Assembly: GCA_963611355.1 (NCBI GenBank) | Contig: CAVDRM010000013.1 | Span: 1 to 60,174, forward strand | DNA from: CAVDRM01 sp963611355 | GTDB taxonomy: Bacteria > Bacillota > Clostridia > Christensenellales > Aristaeellaceae | Direction: 5' to 3' | DNA: 60,174 bases | In this document: positions 41,314-49,848 of the stretch, piece by piece | Layout: each line of letters begins with the position of its first letter | How positions within the stretch are numbered: the first letter of the stretch is position 1 | Position numbers and translations under genes: made by a program | Notes under the pieces: model-generated | Seen by the model: only the letters and a program-made list of their open reading frames with translations | What the model was told of the DNA's origin: nothing | The model's database searches: none

Positions 41314-44307
41314 TTATGCTTCAGACACATCCAAGATGATTTTTCCCTTGATGTGCTCCGGCGTTTCATAGCAGGCCTTGAGCTTCGGTCCGCAGCTGTT
41401 CGAGCCGATGCCCGCGTGGGCAAAGTCAAGGCAGAGAACAGTGCTTTCCGCCTCGCAAAGCTCGTCATCGTGACGCTTGTCCGTCAGCTCCTCCTGCGTA
41501 TAGGGCAGTGCCGAGAAGCCGAAGTTCTCACCCGTAATGCGCAGCATTGAGGAACAAAGCGCACCGTCAGACCGGGCTTTCAGTTCCAGTGCCTGCGCTC
41601 CCATATGGCTGCCGCTTTCCTGCGGCTTGATAGGATGGCTGTATTCCGTCTGAACGCTGCCGGAAAACGCGCAGAGCATGGCCGCCTGATGCTTGTCCGC
41701 ATAGCTTTCCTCCGGCCCGAATGCAAAAGCATCAAAGTGCGCAAAGGACTTCGGCAGGAACAGGCGCAGGCCGAGGCGCGGGAAGGGCGGAATGCCCGCC
41801 GCACGGGTGATATCCGCCTCGCATTGCAGATACCCGCCGCCCGTCACCGTCCAGCAGACAGTTCCCTCCGCCAAGGTGCGGACGGACTGCGCCGTGAGCT
41901 TGATTTTTGTGGTCAGGGTGACGGCTGTGTCCGACACTTCCAGCCTTGTTTCCATGCCGCGGCAGAAGGCATAGCGAAGCTGATACGCCTGCCACTGCTG
42001 CTTGACAGATGCGTCGTTGTCCGTTGGCGCACGCCAGAGGTTGAACGCCATCGGCCGCTCAAGCAGCTCCTGCCCGTTCACATGAAGATGTGTAAAAATG
42101 CCCTTCATCGTGTCGTAGCGGAAGCGGAAGAAAGAGCCGGAAATCGTCAGATAGCGGGCGTTTTCATGAGCAACGGAGAGGGGCTTTGCCGCCCGCACCT
42201 CGCTCTTCATGGGGCATTCCGCACGGCCTGTCTGTTCATGCCCCAGTTCATAGCCCTTCGCTGCCCACGGCGTGTTAACAGCCGCTCTGTACCGCAGGAT
42301 GCAGCCGCCGCCCGCTCTTGCGGGAATCCGAATCGTGCCGAGCCCGTGCGGAAAAATGTCCGGCGCGTCCAAGCAGAGCTTCTCCTCATCCTTTTCCCCG
42401 CCTGACAGCGTTATTTCGATTTGAATCAAACCCTTGGGCGATACGAAATCAAGCTGATTTTTGAGGGTGATGCTGCCGTGCGCAAGGTCGGCAGACACAA
42501 CGCGCAGCGGACGCAGCACATTTTGATATTCTGCCAGCCCCGGATGCGGCGTTCGGTCGGACGAAACCAGACCGTCCGCACAGAAATTGCCGTCATGCAG
42601 CGTCTCGCCGAAGTCGCCGCCGTAGCGGTACATCTTTCTGCCCTGCGCGTTGATGCCGACAAAAGGCGCATGGTCGCACCATTCCCAGACGAACGCGCCG
42701 CAAATTCTCTTCTCGCGCTCGAACAGGCGGAAATAGTCCTCCAAATCGCCCGGCCCGTTGCCCATCGCGTGGCAGTATTCGCAGAGAATATAGGGCTTGC
42801 AGACGGTATGCTCCTTAAAATACTGCTCAATTTCCTCGGTAGAAGCATACATCCTGCTGTACAAATCCAGATCCGTGCGGTTGATGTCCCGTCCCTGCGG
42901 CGGGAAGGAGGCGCGCTCATAATGCGTCAGGCGCGTCGGGTCAAAAGCCTTCGTCCATGCAAGCGCCCTATCAAAATTCACACCGTGACCGGATTCATTG
43001 CCCATTGAATAAATGACGACACACGGAAAATTGCGGTCGCGCATGACCATCCGCTGCACCCTGTCCAAAATCACCGCGCCGAAGGCCTGGTCATCCGCTA
43101 TGCGGTTATAACATTCATTCCGGCACTCGCCGTCCAGCCATACAACGCCGTGCGTTTCAATGTCCGCCTCGTCCAGCACATACAGCCCCAGCTCATCGCA
43201 CATTTCATAGAACACCGGCGGCTGCGGATAATGGCTCGTGCGCACAGCATTGATGTTGCTGCGTTTCATCATCAGAAGGTCGCGGCGGATATGCTCGATG
43301 GGCGTATATGCGCCCGTTTCGCAGCTGCTTTCATGCATATTGACCCCGCGGAAGCGAATAGGGCTTCCGTTCAGCAGGACGGTCTCATTCTGAATTCTGA
43401 TTTCCCGAATGCCCACCTTATGCGCAATGCTTTCATGGCCGCATTCCAATACAAGACGATACAGGGCGGGTGTTTCCGCCGTCCACAGCAAGGGCGCGGA
43501 GACACGGAAGGCGCATTGCCCGTCCCGCAGCGTTTCCTGCCCGACGACCGTACCGTCCGGCGCGGTCAGGGTCGCCGAAGTCTCCTGTATCCCGCCTTCA
43601 TATTCTGCCCGAACGGTCACGGTCGCCGCGTTTTCCGAAAGCGCTGTCGAAACGGAAAAATCGCGGATATGCGCCCTGTCGCGGCGAAGCAGATACACAT
43701 CGCGGAAAAGCCCGCTCCAGCGCAGCTTATCCTGGTCCTCAAAGTACGTTCCGGCGCACCACTTCAGCACCAGCACGGCGATGCTGTTCTCCCCCGCCCT
43801 GAGCGCGTCCGTCACGTCAAATTCCTTGGGCGAATGCGACACCTGCCCGCAGCCGATAAAGCGCCCGTTGACGAACAGAAACAGGCAGCTGTCCGCGCCC
43901 TCAAAGGTCAGGGTGTATACGCTGTCCCCGCGCTTGCTGACATGCACCGTCCGCCGATACAGCCCGCAGGGATTGTCCGCCGGAACAAAAGGCGGGTCAT
44001 AGGGAATGGGATAGCGGATGTTGGTGTATTGGATGCTGTCGTATCCGTGAAGCTGCCAGACGGACGGCACGGGAATGCTGTCTAAAAGGTCCTCCCGCTC
44101 CGGCAAAAAATCGTCGGGCAAATCTTTCACGCTCTGATAATAGCGGAACGCCCATTCTCCGTTCAGCAGCGTCATACGCTCGCTCTCTGTCCGCGCCAAT
44201 GCCGCGTTCTGCCCACGCTCAAAGGGAATAAAATAGGCATGCGGAGCGTTTTGACCCAAATGCATGGTCTCCGGCTTCAAGGTTTCGGCATAAGCGGAAA
44301 AATTCAT
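41314..44307 (-). CDS. lacZ: Beta-galactosidase, glycoside hydrolase family 2 (LacZ type)
   Basis: Hydrolyses lactose and other beta-galactosides. The 997 residues match the five-domain LacZ plan: jelly-roll start with LNGEWAFRYYQSV, VPSVWQLHGYD; the TIM barrel with the acid/base Glu in YSMGNESGHG (about 437) and the nucleophile Glu in ILCEYCHAMGNGPGDL (about 509); and a C-terminal beta-galactosidase small-chain domain (FNLWRAPTDND ... RLGLRLFLP). No signal peptide, so cytosolic, implying uptake of the sugar by genes elsewhere. The ATG at 44307 has AAGGAG nine bases upstream. No sugar transporter or lac regulator is adjacent. Confidence 0.96.
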   Translation of the reverse strand: MNFSAYAETLKPETMHLGQNAPHAYFIPFERGQNAALARTESERMTLLNGEWAFRYYQSVKDLPDDFLPEREDLLDSIPVPSVWQLHGYDSIQYTNIRYPIPYDPPFVPADNPCGLYRRTVHVSKRGDSVYTLTFEGADSCLFLFVNGRFIGCGQVSHSPKEFDVTDALRAGENSIAVLVLKWCAGTYFEDQDKLRWSGLFRDVYLLRRDRAHIRDFSVSTALSENAATVTVRAEYEGGIQETSATLTAPDGTVVGQETLRDGQCAFRVSAPLLWTAETPALYRLVLECGHESIAHKVGIREIRIQNETVLLNGSPIRFRGVNMHESSCETGAYTPIEHIRRDLLMMKRSNINAVRTSHYPQPPVFYEMCDELGLYVLDEADIETHGVVWLDGECRNECYNRIADDQAFGAVILDRVQRMVMRDRNFPCVVIYSMGNESGHGVNFDRALAWTKAFDPTRLTHYERASFPPQGRDINRTDLDLYSRMYASTEEIEQYFKEHTVCKPYILCEYCHAMGNGPGDLEDYFRLFEREKRICGAFVWEWCDHAPFVGINAQGRKMYRYGGDFGETLHDGNFCADGLVSSDRTPHPGLAEYQNVLRPLRVVSADLAHGSITLKNQLDFVSPKGLIQIEITLSGGEKDEEKLCLDAPDIFPHGLGTIRIPARAGGGCILRYRAAVNTPWAAKGYELGHEQTGRAECPMKSEVRAAKPLSVAHENARYLTISGSFFRFRYDTMKGIFTHLHVNGQELLERPMAFNLWRAPTDNDASVKQQWQAYQLRYAFCRGMETRLEVSDTAVTLTTKIKLTAQSVRTLAEGTVCWTVTGGGYLQCEADITRAAGIPPFPRLGLRLFLPKSFAHFDAFAFGPEESYADKHQAAMLCAFSGSVQTEYSHPIKPQESGSHMGAQALELKARSDGALCSSMLRITGENFGFSALPYTQEELTDKRHDDELCEAESTVLCLDFAHAGIGSNSCGPKLKACYETPEHIKGKIILDVSEA

Positions 44308-44344
44308 CGGTGTACTCTCCTTCACAATATTGTTCTCTGTCCAG

Positions 44345-44371
44345 AAAAAGCCCGCCGGAATTATCCGGCGG
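44345..44371 (-). terminator. Intrinsic terminator ahead of lacZ
   Basis: Eight-base-pair arms CCGCCGGA / TCCGGCGG (44352-44359, 44364-44371), loop of four, then CTTTTT leftward. It ends the upstream secreted-protein gene. Only about 35 bases then remain before the lacZ ATG, with no clear promoter but a short ACAATATTGT palindrome at 44327-44336. Confidence 0.85.
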
Positions 44372-44400
44372 TGCCAAGAAATGCCTTTCCTATGGCTGCC

Positions 44401-45879
44401 TTACTGCCCCGTCTGCCCCATGAGCGCGGCTAAAAGCGATGCGATGCTTTCCGCACCCTCCGGCAGATTGGTCATCAGGGTGTTCATAATCTGCGCCGCG
44501 CCAATCGTCATGTCATTCATCAGCGCCGCGGTATCGGCTTCGGACATCGTCCCGTCCGCGTTCACCGTGACCACCTGATACCGGCTCAGGTCGAGCTCCG
44601 GCAGCACTTCGTCGGTATAGCCCTGCGTCATGGCAGCGGAAATGATTTCCTGCCCGTCCGTCGCCAGCTTCAGCGAATAGCTCATTTCACCGTTTAATTT
44701 CACCTCTTCGCCGAAGAAAACGTCCAGCATCAGGCCATTGACATTGACGCTGAGCTTTCCGTCATAGCGGCCGCCGTCCGCCGTGTCGGTTTCGTTCAGC
44801 CATGCATAGAAATCGTGTCCGACAACGCGCAGGGCATTCATGCCCTCCGCCCGCGCATCCAGCGTCACGATAAGCGGAGAGGCGCCGATAGAAGAAAGCG
44901 TAAAGTAATCCGGCTTAAAGGTCAGCGTATCCTCGGAAGGGACGGTATGCTGATTGTAGCTTTCATCCCAATAGGTTCCTTCATATTGGCGGCTGAAAAC
45001 CACGCTGTCCCCGCTGCGGGTGATGGTGATTCGGTCGTCATCGCTGACAGTCAGCATATCATTCAGCTTGACGGTGCTGACATCCGGCTTGCTCGCATAA
45101 AGCTGCGCAGGCACCGAACTTTCGGCGGTCGAATAGACAGCGGCATACGTTTCATACATATAACCCACATACAGATTGATAATCCGATTGAACGCCGAAT
45201 CCGACTGAAGCAGCAGATGACGGTTTTCGGCAGTCTGCGCATCCAGTTCGGCAAATTCGGCGCCCGTCAGCGTCACGGACTCCGCATCGCCCGCCAGCGC
45301 GGCGGCATAGTGATATGCATTGGCCAGGACTTCGCGCATCGGTTTCATATCAGGGTTTTCGGCAAGAATTTCGGTCAGCTCTTGACTGAGCGTCATCGCC
45401 GAATGCATGACAGGGTTTACCTGGAACGCCGACGCATCGGACTTGAGAGCCGTGGACGGGAACAGGCAGCTGGTGATATAAAGCGAATTTCCCTCTGTCA
45501 GGTTATCAAAATCGCCGTATAAATTATAATCGGCGAGCGTCTGCTCGTCCAGCATAATACGAGCCTCGTACCCTTTGCTGTAGCTCATGCGCCCTTCTAT
45601 GCGCATATGCGCGAGCAAGGCGTCAAGCGCAGCGCCGTACTGCTCGCCGAGGTTCTGCATGGAGCCTGTGTCGGCTGCGTTTGGGGAAATTTTCGCAAGC
45701 AGATTCAAGAGGTTTTCCGAAGAAACGGACACGGTTATTACGGTCTCAGTCGTCTGAGAAGGGTCGGTAGCCTTTTGCAGCAAAACGAGCATCGCTTCAT
45801 TGACGGAGGACGCGGCCAGCGCGGATGCACTTGCAAGCAGCAGGCACAGGGTAAGCAGCAGAGCGGTAAATTTCTTCAT
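44401..45879 (-). CDS. Secreted protein of unknown function
   Basis: A 492-residue exported protein with a signal peptide (residues 1-23, KKFTALLLTLCLLLASASALAA). The remainder is a soluble domain rich in Asp, Thr and Ser with beta-strand patterns such as DRITITRSGDSVVFSRQYEGTY and repeated aromatic motifs; no catalytic or binding motif was recognised. The ATG at 45879 has AGGA nine bases upstream; the ATG six bases earlier is too close to it. It has a terminator, so is probably monocistronic or followed by partial read-through into lacZ. Composition is like its neighbours. Confidence 0.7.
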   Translation of the reverse strand: MKKFTALLLTLCLLLASASALAASSVNEAMLVLLQKATDPSQTTETVITVSVSSENLLNLLAKISPNAADTGSMQNLGEQYGAALDALLAHMRIEGRMSYSKGYEARIMLDEQTLADYNLYGDFDNLTEGNSLYITSCLFPSTALKSDASAFQVNPVMHSAMTLSQELTEILAENPDMKPMREVLANAYHYAAALAGDAESVTLTGAEFAELDAQTAENRHLLLQSDSAFNRIINLYVGYMYETYAAVYSTAESSVPAQLYASKPDVSTVKLNDMLTVSDDDRITITRSGDSVVFSRQYEGTYWDESYNQHTVPSEDTLTFKPDYFTLSSIGASPLIVTLDARAEGMNALRVVGHDFYAWLNETDTADGGRYDGKLSVNVNGLMLDVFFGEEVKLNGEMSYSLKLATDGQEIISAAMTQGYTDEVLPELDLSRYQVVTVNADGTMSEADTAALMNDMTIGAAQIMNTLMTNLPEGAESIASLLAALMGQTGQ

Positions 45880-45979
45880 CTTCATTCTTCCTTTCTTGCT
45901 TCAATCATTCTTTAGACTGTCCATTCATTGATAATATTCGACGCAGCCGACCGTTTTCCTGCCGAAGAAATTATAAACT

Positions 45980-46008
45980 TAAAACACCGTCTGCTTTGCA
46001 GCAGACGG
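45980..46008 (-). terminator. Intrinsic terminator of the ferredoxin gene
   Basis: Eight-base-pair arms CCGTCTGC / GCAGACGG (45987-45994, 46001-46008) followed leftward by TGTTTTAAG. Starts 17 bases past the ferredoxin stop. Confidence 0.78.
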
Positions 46009-46024
46009 CTTGCAGTCCGAAGAA

Positions 46025-46195
46025 TCATTCCTGCGCGGGAGCACCGACGGGGCAGGTCTCGGCGCAAACGCCGCAATCAATGCACTTGGAAGCATCGATT
46101 TCAAACTTGCCGTCGCCCTCGGAAATCGCCTGCTGCGGGCATTCCGCTTCGCAAGCGCCGCAGCTGATGCACGCATCACTGATTTTGTACGCCAT
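46025..46195 (-). CDS. 2[4Fe-4S] ferredoxin
   Basis: A 56-residue electron carrier of clostridial type with two cluster motifs: CISCGACEAECP (residues 9-20) and CIDCGVCAETCP (about 39-50), each C-x2-C-x2-C-x3-C-P. Used by anaerobes to shuttle low-potential electrons. The ATG at 46195 follows GAGGAGG. It is a single-gene unit with its own promoter and terminator. Confidence 0.95.
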   Translation of the reverse strand: MAYKISDACISCGACEAECPQQAISEGDGKFEIDASKCIDCGVCAETCPVGAPAQE

Positions 46196-46245
46196 CGTGT
46201 TGTACCTCCTCATTTGTTTAACACGCTTCCTCCGTGTCAAGTATC

Positions 46246-46274
46246 ATGATACCATTTGATGCGTTAAAAAGCAA
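46246..46274 (-). promoter_or_regulatory. Promoter of the ferredoxin gene
   Basis: Leftward TTGCTT (46269-46274), 17-base spacer, TATCAT (46246-46251). A second candidate, TTGACA at 46235-46240, has only a poor -10 and overlaps the leader. Confidence 0.55.
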
Positions 46275-46308
46275 GATTTTTCTGCGAAATTAACACAATT
46301 CATGATTT

Positions 46309-46815
46309 TTAAGACACCTGTATATTGGAAAACAGCATATAGAAAAAATGCCGGACGGCCGATGTCACTTCATCTGCATCATCGGGCAGCCTGCCAGCGC
46401 CGAATGCGCTGACTGTCAGCCCGTTTGTGTATTCCGCCGTGACCTGAAGCTCGTTCTTTCCGCCCAGCAGCGGCCACTTTTCATTAAATCCGTCCCACAG
46501 GTACAGCCCGCTGCTTTCGATGACCGCCTGCAGCTCTGCCAGTGCCTCAGCCGATACATTCAGTTCGCGCTTTCCGCCTAAAGCTGAATCATACAGCATG
46601 GCGCGCACTTGGTCCTTGGAGGCGGTCAGGGTGAATTTCAGTCTGTTCCCGTCTGAATAGGTGCGCTCAAACGAAAAGGCCGTCAGCCCGCTTTGATTGA
46701 GCGTTTTGGGCTGAATCAGCCTCGGCCGCGCAAACAAATACAGCGCTGCCAAGAGAAGCAGCACGGCAGTCATCACGAAAAGCAGAATCAGCCTTGATTT
46801 TTTCTCCTGTTCCAA
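46309..46815 (-). CDS. Membrane-anchored protein of unknown function
   Basis: A 168-residue protein with one N-terminal membrane helix (LILLFVMTAVLLLLAALYLF) and an external domain of about 135 residues with strands such as LKFTLTASKDQVRAML and KNELQVTAEYTNGLTVSAFG. Start is TTG at 46815 with GGGAGG five bases upstream; there is no ATG near. It follows the Ppx-like gene by 18 bases and is probably the last gene of the DivIC-Ppx operon. No family recognised. Confidence 0.7.
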   Translation of the reverse strand: MEQEKKSRLILLFVMTAVLLLLAALYLFARPRLIQPKTLNQSGLTAFSFERTYSDGNRLKFTLTASKDQVRAMLYDSALGGKRELNVSAEALAELQAVIESSGLYLWDGFNEKWPLLGGKNELQVTAEYTNGLTVSAFGAGRLPDDADEVTSAVRHFFYMLFSNIQVS

Positions 46816-46833
46816 GCTGTCCTCCCGCCTTTG

Positions 46834-47697
46834 TCAGCAGACCAAGGCGTCTAAATTATTATGCATCGACACAATCAGCGCGTCAAATGAAAACAGCTCC
46901 ATCACGGCCTGCAAAATGCACAGCCCATGCGGGATGATGGCCGCCCGCGCCGCATAGAGCCCGCGTACCTCAGCCCGCTTTTCCTCCGGCATCGGCGCCA
47001 AAAAGCAGAGCTGCCGCCGAATCTCATCCAAAGTCAGCCGCGTTCCCTCCAGACTTTCCCCGTGCGATTCCTCCTGCCGCTTGATGGCTGCCGCCGTCGT
47101 GCAGGTGCCGCCGATGCCGACCAGCAAGGCAGGCTTTGCAAGCGAAAGCATCGCGGCATACGCCTTTTTCAGCTCGTCCCGCGCTATGTCAAGCGCCGTT
47201 TCCGCATCCTGTATGGAGTGAATCGGCATTCTTTTCATCAGCCTTGATGCGCCCATTTGCGCGCTGGCCGCCGCATCGGGAGCACCGTTTTGTCCAAATG
47301 TCAGCTCCGTTGAGCCGCCGCCGATGTCAAGCACGGCGCATTTTTTCCCGCCGGACGCCGCCTTGAACGCCAGCGCCGCCTCCTCCTGACCCGAAATGAC
47401 CTTCAGCCTGAGCCCGGTGATTTTGTGCAGCACTTCGGCAAATGCCTGCGCGTTCTTGGCGTCCCGCGTCGCGCTGGTAGCGTACAGAGAGACCTCGGAC
47501 GCGCCGAAGGAAACAGCCTTGATTTTCAGTCTCAGCACGGCCAGTGCCGTCCGCCGCATGGCTTCATCCGTCAGGCAGCCGCTGTCGTTCAAACCGAGCA
47601 TCAGGCGGGTATCTTCCCGTCCGCGCAGCTCACCCTCCGATGTGCGGGCAAGCATTCTGGTGGAATTTGAGCCGATGGCGATGGCTGCTTTGTTCAT
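46834..47697 (-). CDS. Ppx/GppA-type phosphatase
   Basis: Exopolyphosphatase / (p)ppGpp phosphohydrolase family, actin-like ATPase fold. The 287 residues include AIAIGSNSTRMLA (phosphate 1 loop; the family usually has DxGSNS), SATRDAKNAQAF, VISGQEEAALAF and VLDIGGGSTELTF, with LLVGIGGTCTTAAA. Only the N-terminal two-lobed catalytic domain is present, the short form. ATG overlaps the end of the DivIC-like gene (ATGA). Confidence 0.9.
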   Translation of the reverse strand: MNKAAIAIGSNSTRMLARTSEGELRGREDTRLMLGLNDSGCLTDEAMRRTALAVLRLKIKAVSFGASEVSLYATSATRDAKNAQAFAEVLHKITGLRLKVISGQEEAALAFKAASGGKKCAVLDIGGGSTELTFGQNGAPDAAASAQMGASRLMKRMPIHSIQDAETALDIARDELKKAYAAMLSLAKPALLVGIGGTCTTAAAIKRQEESHGESLEGTRLTLDEIRRQLCFLAPMPEEKRAEVRGLYAARAAIIPHGLCILQAVMELFSFDALIVSMHNNLDALVC

Positions 47698-48056
47698 CGC
47701 CCCTCCTCCACAATCTCGGCAATCGGCTCTTCGCCGTACAGCGCCTCCGGATTTGACACCTTAAAGCGGATTTCGCCCGGCAAAAGGTAGCCGTACAGTG
47801 TGCGTGCTTTTTCGGCGATATAGTCGCTCGTTCCGGCAATGGCCAGCTCCTGCTGAAGCGCGCTGCGCTCGCTTTGCACCTCTATCTGCTTGAGCTGCGC
47901 CGCCTTCGCGCTTTCCTCCAGCTCGTCTATGTCGCTCATCTGCTGCCGAATGGCTAAAACGGCGATGGTTGCGAGCATCAGCAGAAGCACAAAAAATGAC
48001 AGCAGCTTCATCTGCTGCGGCAGCCTGTCCGCCAAACGCTTCCTTCGTCTCTGCAT
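47694..48056 (-). CDS. divIC: DivIC/FtsB-like septum protein
   Basis: A 120-residue bitopic protein: basic cytosolic N-terminus (MQRRRKRLADRLPQQ), one membrane helix (LLSFFVLLLMLATIAVLAI), then a coiled coil (DIDELEESAKAAQLKQIEVQ) and a DivIC-type end (DYIAEKARTLYGYLLPGEIRF). In the family it joins FtsL and DivIB at the division septum. ATG with GGAGG eight bases upstream; first gene of an operon with the Ppx-like gene. Confidence 0.88.
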   Translation of the reverse strand: MQRRRKRLADRLPQQMKLLSFFVLLLMLATIAVLAIRQQMSDIDELEESAKAAQLKQIEVQSERSALQQELAIAGTSDYIAEKARTLYGYLLPGEIRFKVSNPEALYGEEPIAEIVEEGR

Positions 48057-48244
48057 CCCGCTCGCCTCCGATCATAAAATTCTGCAGAATATTGTTTTCG
48101 CCGTTTTCGCCTGTTTTCCTGCATGACGCTAAAAAAATAAACATATGCTTTGCCCGATATGCCTGAACGCAGTAAAGCCTGAATTTCAAGGCGGCCCCGC
48201 ACAAAGACGCCATAGGAAGCTGATACGAAGCGCTTTATTCCCTC

Positions 48245-48273
48245 TTGTTCATCTTGTCTCTCTATGCTATAAT
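48245..48273 (+). promoter_or_regulatory. Promoter upstream of the NUDIX gene
   Basis: TTGTTC (48245-48250), 17-base spacer, TATAAT (48268-48273). It leaves a leader of about 200 bases before the NUDIX GTG, which holds the short frame 48340-48486. Confidence 0.68.
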
Positions 48274-48339
48274 CTGTCCGTTGGAATCAATGTGTGCAGC
48301 CTGAACACAAAAGGCGTTTCTAAAGCAGCTCTGCACGCC

Positions 48340-48486
48340 ATGCATTCTCTGCCATCCAAACGGATATTGTCGCCGCTTGAAGGCGCTCTTGCGGCATATA
48401 ATCGACAGGAGCCTATCGGCGCAGACGCGGCCGGAGCGCATCTTTTATCCGAGAATTTTGAGCAGATAAAGGAGTTTTTGCAGTGA
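48340..48486 (+). CDS. Possible short leader ORF or gene remnant
   Basis: A 48-residue frame (ending LLSENFEQIKEFLQ) whose TGA stop overlaps the NUDIX GTG (GTGA), the arrangement of coupled genes. No good ribosome site precedes its ATG, and the frame is open further upstream to 48145. The acidic helical end looks protein-like but matches nothing I know. It may be a real small protein, a leader peptide, or the tail of a lost gene. Confidence 0.3.
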   Translation: MHSLPSKRILSPLEGALAAYNRQEPIGADAAGAHLLSENFEQIKEFLQ

Positions 48487-49100
48487 ACGATATCTGGCTT
48501 GATTTTGCCATTCGCATTCAAAGCATTGCGCAGGCAGGGCTTCAATACGGGAAAGATAAGTATGACAGGGAACGCTATGAGGCGCTGCGGAAAGTCGCCG
48601 CCGAAATGATGTCTGTCAAGACCGGTCTTCCGCTCAATCGAGTTTACGATTTGTTTTGCAATGAAACCGGCTACCAGACGCCGAAAATCGATACGAGGGG
48701 CGCTGTGTTTATTGACGGGAAAATTCTTCTCGTTCATGAGAACGACGGTACATGGTCGCTGCCGGGCGGCTGGTGTGATGTGGATCAATCTGTCGCTTCC
48801 AATACCGAAAAGGAAGTCCGAGAGGAAACGGGCTTTGTTGTGTCCGCGCAGAAGCTGATTGCCGTTCAGGATTGGCGCAGGCATAATGTGACGAATTACG
48901 CCTATGGCATCATCAAAATATTTGTTCTGTGCAGATATGAGCGCGGAACATTTCGGGAAAACATTGAAACGACTGAAATCGGGCTGTTCAAAAGGGAAGA
49001 ACTGCCGCAGCGGCTTGCCGTCGAGAAATGCACAAAAGCGCAAATCGAGATGTGCTTTGATGCATACCATCATCCGGATTCGCCGACGTTGTTTGACTAA
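48483..49100 (+). CDS. NUDIX hydrolase with N-terminal helical domain
   Basis: A 205-residue hydrolase of nucleoside diphosphates linked to another group. Residues 1-65 (LDFAIRIQSIAQAGLQYGKD ... VYDLFCNETGYQTPKIDTRG) match the N-terminal domain found on a subgroup of NUDIX enzymes; the NUDIX fold follows. The box reads GGWCDVDQSVASNTEKEVRE-ETGF: the first conserved Glu is Gln and the Arg before the final acidic cluster is preserved only as EVREET, so it deviates from GX5EX7REUXEEXGU. GTG start with AAGGAG eight bases upstream. The only rightward gene between 41 and 57 kb. Confidence 0.88.
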   Translation: MNDIWLDFAIRIQSIAQAGLQYGKDKYDRERYEALRKVAAEMMSVKTGLPLNRVYDLFCNETGYQTPKIDTRGAVFIDGKILLVHENDGTWSLPGGWCDVDQSVASNTEKEVREETGFVVSAQKLIAVQDWRRHNVTNYAYGIIKIFVLCRYERGTFRENIETTEIGLFKREELPQRLAVEKCTKAQIEMCFDAYHHPDSPTLFD

Positions 49101-49208
49101 AACAGCAAAACAGCAATGTGCAGATAAGATGCTTCTGAACCAGCCTAACCTCTCTGCGCGGTGAGCCGGCCAGCCTGGATGCTCATCTGTCAGCAGGCGA
49201 TTGATGGT

Positions 49209-49239
49209 CAAAAACGGATCTGCTCTCAAACGGCAGGTC
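49209..49239 (-). terminator. Probable terminator of the DUF512-der-plsY operon
   Basis: Seven-base arms (49217-49223, 49233-49239) with one mismatch and a 9-base loop, then CGTTTTTG leftward, beginning 7 bases past the plsY stop. Confidence 0.5.
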
Positions 49240-49245
49240 TGTTTT

Positions 49246-49848
49246 TCATATTTTCTTGTTTCTTTTAAAGCTGATTTTATTTTCTTTTCCCTGCACCAAA
49301 CGACCGATATTTCCGTGGTGACGCAGGATGCCGAGGGCGGCAATCGCAGCAGCCCAGACGCCGGACGGCCAAACGGGTTGTGTGCAAAGGAGGAGGACGG
49401 CAAAGGAGACAAGCATGGTCAGACTGCCGAGGGAGACATACTTAGTTGCGGCAATCACGATAAGGCACAGCACAATGGCGATGAAGCCCTGTACAGGATA
49501 CAGCATCAGCAGCACCGTGCAGGAGCAGGCAATGCCCTTGCCGCCCTTGAACTCGAAGAACAACGGCCAATTATGCCCGATGACCGCCGTCAGGCCGCCC
49601 ACCATGCCGCCGTGATGACCGCCGAGCGCAAGCCCGATGCCGACGGCCACAGCCGCTTTCAGCGCATCGCCGATGAAGGTAATCAGTCCGGATTTTAAGC
49701 CCAGCACCCGCAAGGCGTTCGTCGCGCCCGCATTATGGCTACCCTCCTTGCGAATATCACGCCCCTGCAAATCGGAAATCAGAATACCCGTTGAAATACT
49801 GCCCAGCAGATAACCAATCACTGCGCAGAGTATCAAACGAATGGTCAC
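49246..49848 (-). CDS. plsY: Acyl-phosphate glycerol-3-phosphate acyltransferase
   Basis: Membrane enzyme that uses the acyl-phosphate made by PlsX to begin phospholipid synthesis. The 200 residues have about five hydrophobic segments and the three motifs: GSISTGILISDL, DIRKEGSHNAGATNALRVLG and GHNWPLFFEFKGGKGIA. The GTG start gives a four-base GTGA overlap with the der stop. The product extends into a basic tail (KENKISFKRNKKI). Confidence 0.96.
   Translation of the reverse strand: MTIRLILCAVIGYLLGSISTGILISDLQGRDIRKEGSHNAGATNALRVLGLKSGLITFIGDALKAAVAVGIGLALGGHHGGMVGGLTAVIGHNWPLFFEFKGGKGIACSCTVLLMLYPVQGFIAIVLCLIVIAATKYVSLGSLTMLVSFAVLLLCTQPVWPSGVWAAAIAALGILRHHGNIGRLVQGKENKISFKRNKKI

Noticed and set aside
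48267..49412. 381-codon frame on the minus strand
   Set aside because: Antisense to the NUDIX gene and running into plsY; no motif and no ribosome site.
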